Below are positions 22,766-34,780 of a stretch of DNA of 64,000 nt, piece after piece (position 1 is the stretch's first letter; every line of letters begins with the position of its first letter). A program made the position numbers and the translations under genes. This DNA is from Dendrobium chrysotoxum. Its lineage: Eukaryota > Streptophyta > Magnoliopsida > Asparagales > Orchidaceae. The DNA is taken from NCBI GenBank assembly GCA_019925795.1, contig CM034297.1:50797941-50861940 (forward strand). The letters run 5' to 3'. The notes under the pieces were generated by a model, which had not been told where the DNA came from, did no database searches, and saw nothing but the letters and a program-made list of their open reading frames with translations.

Positions 22766-24430
22766 AAACTATAAAATATATATATAGTATTATATATGAA
22801 TTGTTAATAAAGATTACTTGATATTAATAATCTATTTATTAAGAGGATTAACATTAGGTTTTTAAGTTGATCAAAATATCTTATGAATTTTTTAGGATCA
22901 CTTAAAGTTGACACAAATCCGCTGCGGATTGAAGCCAAACAAAAAAAAAAATTATGTTGGGTTGTTATATTGAGTTTACTATTGACATCCCTCTAACTAA
23001 ATCTAATACCCCAATATGATTTAATAGTTTCCTTCTTATTCGAAAGTTTTATGTATCAATCATCATTCCCAAAATATTAATTAAGCACTAAGAGCGCACT
23101 CAACATAGTGAGCTAAACCAACCCTAAAGCCTTGCTCAACTACATTAGAAAGCATCAAAGATCCATAGGATTCACAAACTACTTGTACCATTAGATCTCA
23201 ACAAACTATTGCTCTAATACCACTTATAAAGGATATGGATAAAAAGATATCAAATTTGACCTTTATTGAATAGTAGTGGTCAAATTCATTTTCTCATCTC
23301 AAAGTTTAAAATCATAGGTGAAGAAGAATTACTTAGTATATTTTTCAAAGGAGAATGTTATTTTCAAAAGTGAATATTTATGTTTATGAGACATCCTCTA
23401 AGCATAATTTTTGCATCTTATATAATTTAAATTTCTTGACTTTACAAACATAATAAAATTAATTGAAATAATTGCACATATCTTCATGCTATGATTTGGA
23501 TATATAACCATCAAATAGTTTGGTTCCGATATCTTTTTTAAAGTTATTTATGCAATATTTTTTGGCTCTGTTATCAATTGATGTAGACAGGAAAATTAAT
23601 TTAATGTCATTTGATGATTGATAATCAACGATAAATTTCTTATCGATGTATTTCAACTTTAACTTTTCTCTTGAAATTGTTTTGATTTCTCCCGTCGATC
23701 TAAGGGAATTGAAGAGAGAAATATTTTCGAAGGAAAAAAGGTTTTGCAATGGGTTACTATAAACAAGAGTATTGTTGCAATCAGAAAGGGGTTAAAATTA
23801 GGGGAGAGAGAGAGAGAGATTAGGAGTAGATGGAATCTCAAAGTGTACAAGAGAGAAAGATATAGATCGTAGAATGAGCAAAACGGAAAGAATCTTTTGA
23901 ATTATTTCATCATTCCATAACAACCTCATGACAAGCCATAAAATCAATAATTATGTGGAAGAATCTATGGCCCAATGATTAAATAAAAATATTATTTCTT
24001 CAAGATTATAAATTCTAACAACATAATCTACAATTTATCGCTCAACAATCCAACAAAATAAGAATTACAAAATAAACTAAATTAATTTAAATTCAAAATA
24101 ATCGAATTTTAACTTCTACATAACTTTCCTTCTAACAAATATTATTCTAATAACTAAATAACTTAAATTATTTAAGAAAGATTTCAATATTATATGCATA
24201 AATTTCTCAATATATATATATATATAATTTTCATTGAATGTATAATAAAAATAAAAAAATGATACCAAACTTTACCTAACCTTCTGGATTGAAAGCAATT
24301 TTTTAACTACTTAAGTAAAACTCAATCCACATCTTTTTATATTATAAATTCTATACAGTTTTCTCCTAAATCGCCCAACAATCAAACAAAATCTACTATT
24401 TTTTTTGGAAGTAAAGTTCTCTCTTAATAC
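22766..24430. other. AT-rich intergenic stretch, possible old LTR trace
   Basis: No gene is seen. On the minus strand at about 23207-23224, TGGTATTAGAGC follows an AT-rich stretch. This is one base from the TGGTATCAGAGC primer-binding site of copia elements, so the stretch to its right could be a worn LTR; that is weak. A GA run lies at 23802-23818 and TA runs near 24210-24225. Confidence 0.3.
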
Positions 24431-24434
24431 TTAA

Positions 24435-24553
24435 GCTTCATTTGAGACGATTTTTTTAGTGCTTCTTAAAGCAATTATTTTGTACAAAAATTTTAATTTT
24501 TATACTAAAAAGCTGTTTTAAGAAACAATAAGAAAGTTGTCTCAAATGAAATC
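24435..24553. mobile_element. Tourist-like foldback MITE (family 1, copy 2)
   Basis: The left end GCTTCATTTGAGACGA mirrors the right end, which reads GTCTCAAATGAAATC. The arms share GTGCTTCTTAAAGCAAT / CTGTTTTAAGAAACAAT and meet at TGTACAAAAATTTTAATTT. TTAA flanks both sides, in line with the TTA/TAA duplication of PIF/Harbinger elements. It lies about 375 bases upstream of the second peroxidase start. Confidence 0.75.
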
Positions 24554-24844
24554 TTAAGATCCAAAAACTTCACAGCAGTATCATCAAAATACCAACAAAA
24601 TCGCAACGACCGTAGTTCAATTTGACCATTACAGAGCAGCCACCTTGTTAACCTGAACTACTGACAAGTATACCAACCTGTGTAATTTATTCAAACACCT
24701 TGGTGTGAATACTTCACTTTTCTACGATGCCCGCAATCAAAATTCAAATAATTTCTCATAGATTAGGTGCCTACCTCCTCTGTTTCTTCCACATTAGAAA
24801 TAACAATTAATTGTCTGTCCTAGTCTTCAACCCTTGTATGGCTC

Positions 24845-24852
24845 TATATATA
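24845..24852 (+). promoter_or_regulatory. TATA box of second peroxidase gene
   Basis: TATATATA lies 84 bases upstream of the ATG at 24929, close to the 87-base spacing in the first gene. The leader sequences share AAGTGATCAATGGC around the start codon, which supports both start assignments. Confidence 0.65.
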
Positions 24853-24928
24853 CCTACAAACATCAAGCGTTGTGTACTCGAGCCAAGCATACTTCTTCCT
24901 GTTGCCATTTGGTTTAACAAAGTGATCA

Positions 24929-27057
24929 ATGGCTTCTTCACTTCGTTACGCTGTCATTGCTCTGTTTCTTCTGCTTTCTTTGAGCAGTTCTTCTGCTCAG
25001 CTCACCACGAATTTCTATGCAAGTTCTTGTCCTAATGTCTTCTCCACCATTCAGTCGGTGGTTCAGTCTGCGATAGCGAGTGAGAGAAGAATGGGTGCTT
25101 CCCTTCTTCGCCTCTTCTTTCATGATTGCTTTGTGAATGTAAGTTATTCACAATTTGGGTGCAAACTATAGTGAATGTAAGATTTTATTATATAATTGAA
25201 TAGGTTTAGAGAAGGAGAGAAGAGAGAGTTGAGCCGAGCTAGAGCAACACATTCTTTTGAGCCAGGTTGATATTATAATATTGGGAATACAGTATAATTA
25301 CATAGAAAATGAATAGGTTGAGCTTGTTATAGCTAGTTGAGTCACTTCTGCGTTAAGCCTGACATCGGCTTCTAGTCAAGTGAAATAAGGGTTAGTTCAA
25401 AATACTTTTGGCTAGTTGGTGAGGGTGAATAGTTTTGATCTTCGACGACTTTGCAAGTTCCTTAATCAAGAGCTCTCTTAGGCGATTGTTCTAGATAGCG
25501 ACGCGAGGCTATAGATGATTTTATAGTAGTCCAATTTATGTTGCAAATGATTCAACTTAGTTCTTAATCAAGAGCTTCTTAGATATGATTCAGGCCCTCG
25601 TTACGCAGAGATTATTAAATGCAGAGTCCAAACGTAGCTCGCGTCTGAACTCCAATGAGAAGCAGCCAAGTTGCCTGTACGCAAGTTGGGTACAAGTGAC
25701 GTGGCCGTACGTCATTGGAGTCCGAATGCAGCCCGAACTCTGCACGTAATAATTTCTCTTCTTTACGGCTCATTAATCTGATTCAAAAGATGCATAGGCG
25801 TACTATTGAGTTTAGCCTAACAACTACCAAAATATTGGTAGTTGGTTGTTAACTATAGGCTTAAGGTTGTAGTACAAATTAGAGTCAAAGTTTGTGCCAT
25901 TGTTAAGATATTACTTTTTTAGGAACATCAAATAGTTATAAAATATATTAATATAAAAACACTTGGGATTAACCCTTAAGCCTTTTGAGTTTAAAAATAG
26001 CTTAATAATTCCCCTATAGAGTCCAACTCCATTAGATCTCCAAACTTTCTTAAACTACTTTAATCTTATCTTCTAACACTGCATTTCAAAGCTAACTTAC
26101 TATTGTTTGCTTCAGGGCTGTGATGCCTCTTTGTTTCTTGACGACACATCAAACTTCACCGGAGAGAAAAACGCAGTTCCAAACAAAAATTCTGCGAGAG
26201 GTTTCGAAGTCATTGACAGGATTAAAACTGCTGTGGAGAACGTTTGTCCAGGTGTTGTCTCCTGTGCTGATATCTTAGCCATCACAGCAAGAGACTCTGT
26301 AGTCATTGTAAGTACTGTTAATTACACGTTTAATTGGTGATTAAGTTAAAATACTAATTACTAATTACCTATGAATATTTGCTTTGAAGCTTGGAGGACC
26401 AACCTGGAGTGTGAAATTAGGCAGAAGGGATTCCAGAACTGCAAGCCAAAGTGCAGCTAATAACAACATTCCACCTGCAACTTCCAGCCTTAGCAATCTT
26501 ATTTCCAAATTTTCAGCACAGGGTCTTTCTACCAAGGACCTGGTTGCCCTTGCAGGTATATTTCTCACAGAACCTCGTTCGAGCTCGAATTCCATGAGTT
26601 TTTACAAGTATAAGATAGACAAGTTTGGTTTTTGGCTTCCGACTTATACTAACATAGTACAAATCAAACAGGCGCCCACACCATAGGACAAGCCAGGTGC
26701 ACCAATTTCAGGGCAAGGATCTACAACGAAACCAACATCGACAGCTCATTCGCGCAATTGAGGAAGGGGAATTGTCCCAGCAGCTCCGGCGACAATAACA
26801 TCGCACCGTTAGACTTACAAACGCCGACGAGCTTCGACAACAACTATTATAAGAACCTTGTTAGCCTGAAAGGTCTACTGCATTCTGATCAGCAGCTCTA
26901 CAGTAATGGCTCAACTAGCTCCCAGGTTCAGAGCTATGCCAACAGCCCAAGCAGTTTTAGCTCAGATTTCGTCGCTGCAATCATAAAGATGGGTGATATA
27001 AGCCCTCTTACTGGTTCTAATGGAGAGATCAGAAAGAATTGCAGGAAGACCAACTAA
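24929..27057 (+). CDS. Secretory class III peroxidase, gene 2 (four exons)
   Basis: Exons are 24929-25138, 26116-26307, 26390-26555 and 26672-27057, with GT..AG introns at the same three places as in the first gene. The 954 bases code for 317 residues. The signal peptide ends SSSA before QLTTNFYASSCP. Arg61 and His65 lie in RLFFHDCFVNGCDAS, and the proximal His192 in AHTIGQARC. All eight family cysteines are present, and FTGEKN offers an N-glycosylation site. The enzyme should act in the apoplast on phenolics with hydrogen peroxide. Exons 2 and 4 have exactly the same length as in the paralogue, so the pair arose by tandem duplication. Intron 1 has grown to 977 bases and holds a MITE. Confidence 0.95.
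25608..25758. mobile_element. Foldback MITE (family 2) in intron 1 of peroxidase gene 2
   Basis: GAGATTATTAAATGCAGAGT at the left mirrors a right end that reads ACTCTGCACGTAATAATTTC. Inner parts (TCTGAACTCCAATGA / TCATTGGAGTCCGA) also pair. A second member lies at 58317-58480. No clear target duplication or superfamily can be named. Confidence 0.65.
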
Positions 27058-27407
27058 TTATAGCAAGTTTTGGATCAAGATTTAGTTATTAAAGCTTCAA
27101 TTGATAGAAGCTATCAGGTTCTTTTAGTATATCTTATTAAAGGTTGATTGTGTTAGCTTTGTGTTTCTGATATGTTTTTGAGGTTGTATTAGTATTATAT
27201 GTTTTTTATAGGATTTATGTTCTTATTATCTTTTTAAGGAAATGAAATTGTTATCGTATGAACTATTAAATTATTGGTGTGTTGCAACTAATTGAAGATG
27301 AAAAGTAGTTCATCTTTTTTTTTTTATTTTTACAGATAACTTATCTACAACAATTCATAGAATATCTTTGAATTTGAATTTAATACTAATATATGATTTA
27401 AATTTGA

Positions 27408-27588
27408 GGTTTCGTCTAGTACGACTTTCTTACTATTTTTTAAAGCTGTTATAGCGTAAGATTTCGTTTGGAGCAGCTTTCTTAATGCTTTCTAAAATAA
27501 TTTTTTAGCACAAAATTTTTTTGAATTAGAAATTTTATATTAAAAAATTATTTTAAAAAAGGAAGAAGAAAATTGTCTCAAGTGATGT
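27408..27588. mobile_element. Tourist-like foldback MITE (family 1, copy 3, composite)
   Basis: Two starts of the family occur in a row: GGTTTCGTCTAGTACGACTT at 27408 and, after TAA, GATTTCGTTTGGAGCAGCTT near 27462. A single right arm ends GTCTCAAGTGATGTC. This suggests one copy inserted inside or next to another, followed by loss of part of the older right arm. Confidence 0.55.
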
Positions 27589-28006
27589 CGGCCATCTCAG
27601 GTGGTGCAACTGCCCACCTTGCTATCCTATGACAACACCTCCAATAAGTTCAAAATTTGAACTCCTTCGTCGCGAAGAATGAGACGCTGAAATTTAGACC
27701 TGTGGCGTTCGCACAAATTGGCAGAGTGGGCGGCTGTGCAAGCTAATATGGCTAGTGGCATTCGCACACGAGAGTGAAGACGAAAGGAGATGATGAATTT
27801 TGCACCTGTGGCATTCATGTAAAGTTGCAGGGGTTGGTGGTTATGCAAGCTAAGATGGTTAATAACATTCATTTTGGGCGGTAGAGGCTGGATGGAGGCC
27901 TTGGCAATCATCTGCTAGAAAGGAGCTGGAGGCAAGCGAGGCAGTAGAAAGTAGTGTGCTTAGACGAAGTAGATGGAGTATTAATTTTTAAGGAATAAAT
28001 ATTTAT
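27589..28006. other. Spacer before the copia LTR, no gene seen
   Basis: The stretch is less AT-rich than its surroundings and has two diverged copies of a GTGGCATTCGCAC / GTGGCATTCATGT segment (about 27755 and 27807). The 94-residue minus-strand frame across it resembles no known protein. Confidence 0.4.
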
Positions 28007-28378
28007 TGTGCAAACAGCGAAAATAAATCCAAAATCAAAGCACAATCAACACAAAGAGCATGATGATTTAGTGGTTTGACAAAAATGCCTACGTCCACGG
28101 GGAGGGGATGATTTCAGTGGAGAAACAAATAGGATTAAAATTGGCTCTCTCTAACTCTCATACAACAACCCTTAAGCCCCTTCAAATAGATTTGAAACAA
28201 AATAAAATTAAGAAACTAAGTAATGGAAATCTAATCATACCAATTAGACATTTCAATCAGTGAAAATAAAATATGCCAATCCTGAAAGCAATCAGGGCTC
28301 CTTATTAAAGCAAATCAACCAATAAATCCTTTCCAAATAATGATGGTCTAGATTTGAAAAGATTTATTCAAATCAACA
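28007..28378 (-). mobile_element. 3' LTR of minus-strand Ty1/copia element
   Basis: On the minus strand this LTR runs TGTTGATTTG ... TTTGCACA over 372 bases. It matches the LTR at 46934-47309 along its whole length, including CAAATCCAAAATCAAAGCAC and GGGGAGGGGATGATTT on the plus strand. A purine-rich stretch, GAAAGATGAGGTGATGAT, directly precedes it on the minus strand and can serve as polypurine tract. The two LTRs belong to one element now stretched by nested insertions to 19.3 kb. Confidence 0.75.
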
Positions 28379-30173
28379 ATCATCACCTCATCTTTCACTT
28401 TAGAAAGTTAAAGATTCGAAAGATGACAAACTAGGCTCCAATATCAGAAAGATTGCACCAAAATGGTTGCCTACGTACCTCCCCCCCCCCCCTATTGGTG
28501 TTAGAAAGCGGATTTTGAAAAATTTAATCTTCTTTGAGGAATTTTAAAATTAATGTTGAGTTCTAATTCTAAAATCGTACATCCAATCAGAAAAAGTATA
28601 CCACCTCAGGAGGTGGAGATAAAATTTCAGAATGGGGTTTAGATTTAGAATTACAAATCCCGTCTTGAATATCGTAACCGGATTTAAGAGAGAACTTCGC
28701 ATGGCCCCGAAGGGTCAAAATAAAATTCAGTCAAATATCGGGCTACGATAATCAAGAGAAGTGATTGTTAATTTCATATTCGAATTCATCTTAACGAAAG
28801 ATATATCACCGAAGGGAGAAGATATCATTCGTCAACAATCGTTCGAACATAACGATAACGATCGTCAATAATTTAATTTTCCCAAAGATGACTAATTGAG
28901 TTTTAAAAATTAATTTTGAAAATCATATGTTGGTTCTAAATCTCCTACGAGCGCAAGCCCTCGTAGTTAATTACATCGTAGGAAACCGGAGCCTCTTACG
29001 AAAACTCTCGATTAAAATAACAGCAAATATTTTATTTAGAGATTTTCTAGGAGTGATATCAAGGGAGGTGAGTCCAGAGTTTAAATAGGGATTGGATCAA
29101 ATTTTGAACACTTATTTTTGAGTCAAAGGAAGAGGGGTAGGAGACACTTGGAGATTCTGAAATAGTTCAGAAGTGCCTCGACCTAATCTAAGTGTTAGTC
29201 TTTAAATTTTAGGTTGAAAGAATGTTTAGTTTGAGTTGATCGATTTATTAGACGTTTGGGATTATATTTCCGGAGGTTGGGGTCTTATAACTCAAAGTCT
29301 GCCCCATATCCTAAATCTAAATTAGGCACCGGACCACGATGGCCTAAACCTAACTAATGCAAAGTGAAATCTGGACTTATCCTAGCCTGGATTGGGGAGC
29401 CAATTAACCACCTAGGCGATTAAAAGCTATAAGTCAAGTCATTTAATGTAAGAGTAGTATGATGTTATTATTAAAGTTTTGAGGAGTTGGAGCCGACATC
29501 TAGAGATTGCCCTAAGTGGCCCTATGTTATCCTAAATTTTTTATTAAGTTTAAATAAAAGAATTTTTCATACCTTCACGAGCCTCCGTGTATCCAGGCTA
29601 AAATAAAAATGACACACGATCACCAAAAAACTAAGAAAAGCAGAAAATCCTATACACAATCAAATCAAATCAAACACATTAAATAATTAAATTAATTAAA
29701 TAAATATCCATAGGCAAATTATCTTGCTTATTACAACCCAGATTTATATAAATTAAAACTGGTCGGGCACCACTGACAACAACCCATATTCTAATCCTAA
29801 TACAGACGCAAGTGACTTTGAGTGGGATACTCTTTATCTTTAACTCCTCGGTCTTCTCCCCTTCGAACTCCTTGGATTCTTTATGGTTGGATATCTAAAT
29901 GGAAAAGAGAACTCTTCCCTTAAGAGAAAGTTACTTTTTCCACTTTGGATAGTAAAGTGATCCAAATTTAGAATTTTAAATGGATAAGGACTCTCCCCCA
30001 AAGGGGTATACTTTTCTCTTTAGAAACCAACCTTTGGATCTATGTATCATGACTCAAATATGTACTTTTACAACTCAATACTCAAATAAATTATATAAAT
30101 ATAAAAATAAAAATTCTAAACTCTCCTGTAGGGTTATCCTAATCATTTAAATATTAAAATACATCCAAAGCAG

Positions 30174-30174
<1 letters not shown>

Positions 30175-30230
<56 letters not shown>
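30175..30230. repeat. (TA)n(CA)n microsatellite
   Basis: A run of about 15 TA units passes into about 12 CA units directly beside one arm of the hairpin of giant repeat copy 2. The other two copies lack it. Confidence 0.95.
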
Positions 30231-30231
<1 letters not shown>

Positions 30232-30233
30232 TT

Positions 30234-30335
30234 GGCCATGCTCCTTTTTATTTGGGGGCTAAATAGTTGAAGCATCTGTAAAATTTATATTTATAATTTA
30301 TTTAGCCCCCTTTATTGCCCTGCATGAGCGTGACC
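30234..30335 (-). repeat. Hairpin in giant repeat copy 2, partly decayed
   Basis: On the minus strand GGTCACGCTC (30335-30326) faces GAGCATGGCC (30243-30234). Relative to the other copies the stem has one G-T pair and one C-A mismatch. The inner GGGGGCTAAAT / ATTTAGCCCCC arms remain perfect. Confidence 0.5.
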
Positions 30336-30930
30336 ACTTGTAAAAAATTTAATGAGCATCCAGATTATTCCTAACATAATAGTAATCTAATCGCCCATTA
30401 CATCAATTCATAGAGTATAGTAAAGAAAGTAAGTAAATACATCAATCAATTTTCAATCACAACATGTAATAAAAACTCAAAAAATCTGGCACACAGCAGA
30501 AAAGTAAATACCTGCCTAGCCTAGATCTAGAGTCGGTTGTCCTAGCAAACCATCTAAAAGTGTGTGCTAAAGGTCATGCGGCTGGGGTAGATCCTAGGTT
30601 GGGTTATTTATTGGAATTATCTAAAGTTAGAGTTTGTTAAAGGTTGAAGAGAAATTTATATTTGAATTTAAGTATTAATATGTTAAAGCTTGATCTGAAT
30701 GTATTTTAATTGTTAAATGATTATTATCTTTATTGCTCACCGAGGCCATGAAGTTTATTTCATCTTCTTTGGGGCTAAGTTAATAGCCTCGTAGGCCTAG
30801 GTTACCCGATAACAATCGGGGTTGATTAAGTTAATTTAGTTTGTTAAAAATTAAATGTTCATTAATATTAATCAATTCAATTAATTATTGATTGTAAGAA
30901 TTAAATTAATTTATATTTTCCATCAACAGG

Positions 30931-31188
30931 TTCGTGGAGTTATGCCACTAGGCTCGAGGAACCAGGCATCTGTAGGACACGTAGCCCCACAGCCCGGAGT
31001 AGTCCATCCTTAAAACCTTACTGATATAGTCGAATTAAGGATTTTAATTTGATTAAATAATAAAAAGTAACTTAATTTTGATGTTCAATATTCCGTTGAA
31101 TCCATTCGTGGTGTTGTGCCACCAAGCTCGAGGAAGCAGGCCTCCTTAGGACACTTAGCCCTGCAAACCGGAGTAGTTCATCCAATAA
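30931..31188 (-). repeat. Two-copy tandem repeat, 174-bp period
   Basis: A segment of about 84 bases beginning TTCGTGG and containing GGCTCGAGGAA (or AGCTCGAGGAA), AGGACACGTAGCCC (or AGGACACTTAGCCC) and CCGGAGTAGT occurs at 30931 and again at 31105. It is not seen in copies 1 and 3 at the matching place. Confidence 0.65.
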
Positions 31189-33836
31189 ATTTCATCTTTG
31201 GAATGGTTGTTGTGTATTTGAGTGTTGGTTGAGTTTTTTATTAATTAAATTAAAGTTTTCTGGAGTTTTAATGAATTATTGGATTTTTAAATTTTATTGA
31301 AATTATTTAATTATGTTAATTAAGGATCCAAAAGTTAACTTTTCAAATTAAAGTTAGTTTTAAATCTTTTATATTTTTAATAAATATTAAATCTTATGAT
31401 GAGTAGTTAGACTATTAGCACACTCAATTTGGAGTTTTCTATGAAAGGTTATGATTTTTCGAAGTTTGGGACTAAATTTGAACTAAAATTGATTGAAAAG
31501 TTAACTTTATGACTTTGACCAGATTTTGAAAGTTTGACATTTTTAGAAAATACTAGATCTTAATTGGAGTTGAATGACACTAAGTTTGTTCAATTTAGAT
31601 TTTTCTGTAATTAGTTATGAATTTTTAAACTTTCGTTAATTATTTGAATTTTAAAATTGCTTAATTAGGAAGGTTTTGATCATTTTGATCCAAACTCATT
31701 CCAAACTACATGGAATCACTCCCAAAGGTTAGGGATGACCCATTGGAGCATTTTCAAGTGTTTGGAAATTATTTGAGATTTTTAATAGTTTTTCATTAAT
31801 TAATTTAATTAATTATTAATTTTTTGCTAAAAGTCAAATTAGAGATCTAATGATAGGGCTTTTCTTTTTTCTAGATGAGGTCTAAGTTCTAGTTAGTTTG
31901 AGGTATTATTTATATTTTTTAGACTTAATTTAAATTTATTATATTTTTTTTAAATTTACTGGGTCTTTAAAAGGGCTAAAACTTTAGATAATTGATTTTC
32001 CAACCTAATGATTTCCAAATCCCGTGAAATTTATACCTAAGGTACATGAAGTCACTAAGTTTTTTGTGTTCAAGTTTCACCCCTATTGGGTATGTGTATA
32101 ATCCCCTAAAAATTTTTTAAATTTTCTAGATATTTATTTAATTATTTTTCCTAGGTGTCACTAAGATTCAATTGGGCTTAAAATTTTGTATAGCTAACTA
32201 TGGGACATATGCAATCACATCACAGAAAATATGCAGACTAATTCTAAGAGTTATGAATTTTTAAAGTTTTAGGTCCAAAATGGACCCATTGCTTTAAAAA
32301 TTCACTTCATAGCAATTCAATGGATATTTGACCCTAAAAAATTACAATGCATGCCTAAGATACCAAAATACCTTTTCACCAAAATTTGAGGCTTAATTGA
32401 CCACTGTATTATAAGAAAATCATAAAAAATTAATTTCAAAAAAATAAGAATATCTCACAATCTAGTAATCAAATCAACTCAAAATTAATTTTAATAAATA
32501 ATAGACTAAATTATCTTTCCAACGAGCCTAAAAAAATTTAATTTGGTGGAGAAATGAATTTATTATGAATTTTGAAAGTTCTGACTTTTTTTTGAATTTT
32601 TTTTAATCTATTAATAGCCGGCACCAATCATTGGCAATGATTGGCGCCAAAACGGCGGCGCGCGGCATTTCGACATGTGGTGTACTATTTATCAACCACC
32701 TATCCGCGCCATCACTAACCATGGGCTATCCGATCAAGAAAGACGAAAAATCAAATGGTCGAGATCAATCCAGGCCATTTTAGTTCAAAATGAATTAGAA
32801 AATTGAAATGCTCATAACTTTCAAAATACTCGTCAAAATTTAACAAAATTTGAAATGTAGGCTTATGGGAAAATGAACTTTCATTTCTAGAGTTTGGAGA
32901 CCCCATGCAATAAAATTTTTGAGCAGTTTCAAATTAAAATTCAAACTTAAAATGAACATAACTTACAATCCAACCATCAAATTTTTGAGATCTTGCGCTC
33001 GTTGTAAAACTGTAGTGATCCTCTATAACTTTGATGAAGATATAAAGAGCTGTATCTAGTTGGATCGAAAGTTATATTTGAAAATTCTCTTTCTCTCTTT
33101 AGAATGCCCTCTCCTCACTAAAATTGTGATTTGAGGCTTGGAAAGGTGGGGAGAATCTTGAGAAGGCCTTAGAAATGGTTGGAGAAGATGGGAAAGGGTT
33201 TTGGAAGGTTGGAGGATGGAGGATAGTTGGGGGAGAGTTGAGGGAGAATGGATAATGAAGAATCTCTCCCTTAGGTTAGGTTTCTCCCACCTTAACCCTT
33301 GGCTTTTGGATTGGATAGTTGAGATTTGATTTGGGGTGGTTTGGATGGGTGACAAGTGTCCCTTAAGCTACCCAAAGCTAGGGAATATGATTGGTGGTGA
33401 GTGTGACTTGCCTTGGTCTATGGAAAGGGGACTACAAGCTTTTCCCCCAATTAGGTGAACTAATGCTTAGCTTGGCTTGGCTTGAAGAGCTGGTTTGAGG
33501 TCTCTTAAGAGAGGAAATAGGTCACTTTCCATTAGGTTTGAGCAGGTTTTAGACTAAGTTGTTGCAAATCTGGATTTAAGGATTATAATTTTGATGATAA
33601 CAAATATTTCTGTGCTCTATTTTTTGTTGACTAATATTTCAGGTATAAATGATCAAATGTAGTCCAAGCCAACTCAAGATCGGGTTCATGTGTGTTTAAA
33701 TTATAATTTTTCTCTTTCTTGAGTCAAATGTACTGTAATTAAATTATAATTTTTCTCTTTCTAAGTAACCTTGCACACATACATCAAGGGAGAGAGTTTA
33801 AGTGAGTTAGAGTCTCTGTTTTCAAGTTTTTCTCAT

Positions 33837-34636
33837 ATCGTCCTGGACGATATTCATATCGTCCTGAATGATCCAATGAAAACAGAAACCCTAATTAGGG
33901 CAACCATGTTAAGTCGATTTGATTAAGCATATCATACTGGATGATACATATATCGTACAGGACGATAGGCTCAAATCAGAAATTCTCAGCTGCTAGATCA
34001 AGTTAGACAAGTTTTATTTTTAGAGATTTGATTTGATCGTCCCGGATGATATGTGTATCATCCTGGATGATCTATTATAATCATGCCTAAATTAATCTGG
34101 TGATTAAGGAAAGAAATTAATTTTTTATTGATATGATCATATCATCCGGGACGATCACAATATCATACCGGACGATACGTGCAAAATCCTAACCGTCCAG
34201 AGCATTTCACCTAGACGAACCGAACTATCTCTTAGACGAAATGCCTGAGTTTGAACTATTCATATGGAACGATATAGATATCATCCCGAACGATCAAGTC
34301 ATTTTAAATAGTACAAAATATTTTGTGCAGGCCGAACCAAACTATGTGCAGGATGATTTTGGGTGTTTTGAGCTAATCGTATAGGATGATAGAGATATCA
34401 TCCTGGACAATTTAGTCATTTTGAGATTGTCCAGCATAAGTTTCCCTGGACGACCAGCACGATCTTCTGGATGAAATTCCTGATTTATACTAATCATCCC
34501 GGACGATCATAAAATCATACGGGATGATCTGAATAAATTTTATCTTCTAATCGTCCAGAGAAACCAGATCATTCAGGCTGATATATGAGTTTTTATACTG
34601 ATCGTACAGGACGATCCATCAATCGTTCTGGATGAT
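33837..34636 (+). repeat. Array of eight paired 15-bp palindromes (ATCRTCCNGGAYGAT)
   Basis: Eight units each hold two 15-bp palindromes of the form ATCRTCCNGGAYGAT, always separated by exactly 6 bases, so the centres are 21 bp apart. Pair starts are 33837, 33931, 34036, 34141, 34259, 34376, 34493 and 34601, a spacing of 94 to 118 bases. Examples are ATCGTCCTGGACGAT (33837-33851), ATCATCCCGGACGAT (34493-34507) and ATCGTACAGGACGAT (34601-34615). Between pairs the sequence is more diverged but still shows a 117-base period, for example GTCCAGAGCA near 34195 and GTCCAGCATA near 34429. The array lies in the first half of the LTR. Confidence 0.9.
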
Positions 34637-34745
34637 ATTTGCCGACCAGTTGAAATTTAAGGCAATTTTTGAGCCCTCCTATTTAAAATCTTTTTCTTCA
34701 AACCAGAAATATCTTTTGCCATTTTCCTTACCAGAGAAAATCTTA

Positions 34746-34780
34746 AGAGAGAGAGAGAGAGAGCTTGGGAGAGAGAGAGG
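34746..34780 (+). repeat. (GA)n-rich tract
   Basis: GAGAGAGAGAGAGAG occurs twice around a CTTGG break, inside the SIRE-like LTR. Confidence 0.85.

Noticed and set aside
28007..28378. Solo copia LTR independent of the element at 43-47 kb
   Set aside because: Strand, LTR identity, the polypurine-like tract, and the reading through of the copia 3' region on both sides of the giant repeat make it the 3' LTR of the same element.
33837..34636. CRISPR-like array
   Set aside because: The repeats are paired palindromes with constant 6-base inner spacers and diverged tandem sequence between, in a plant LTR. Unit lengths, lack of unique spacers and context exclude CRISPR.
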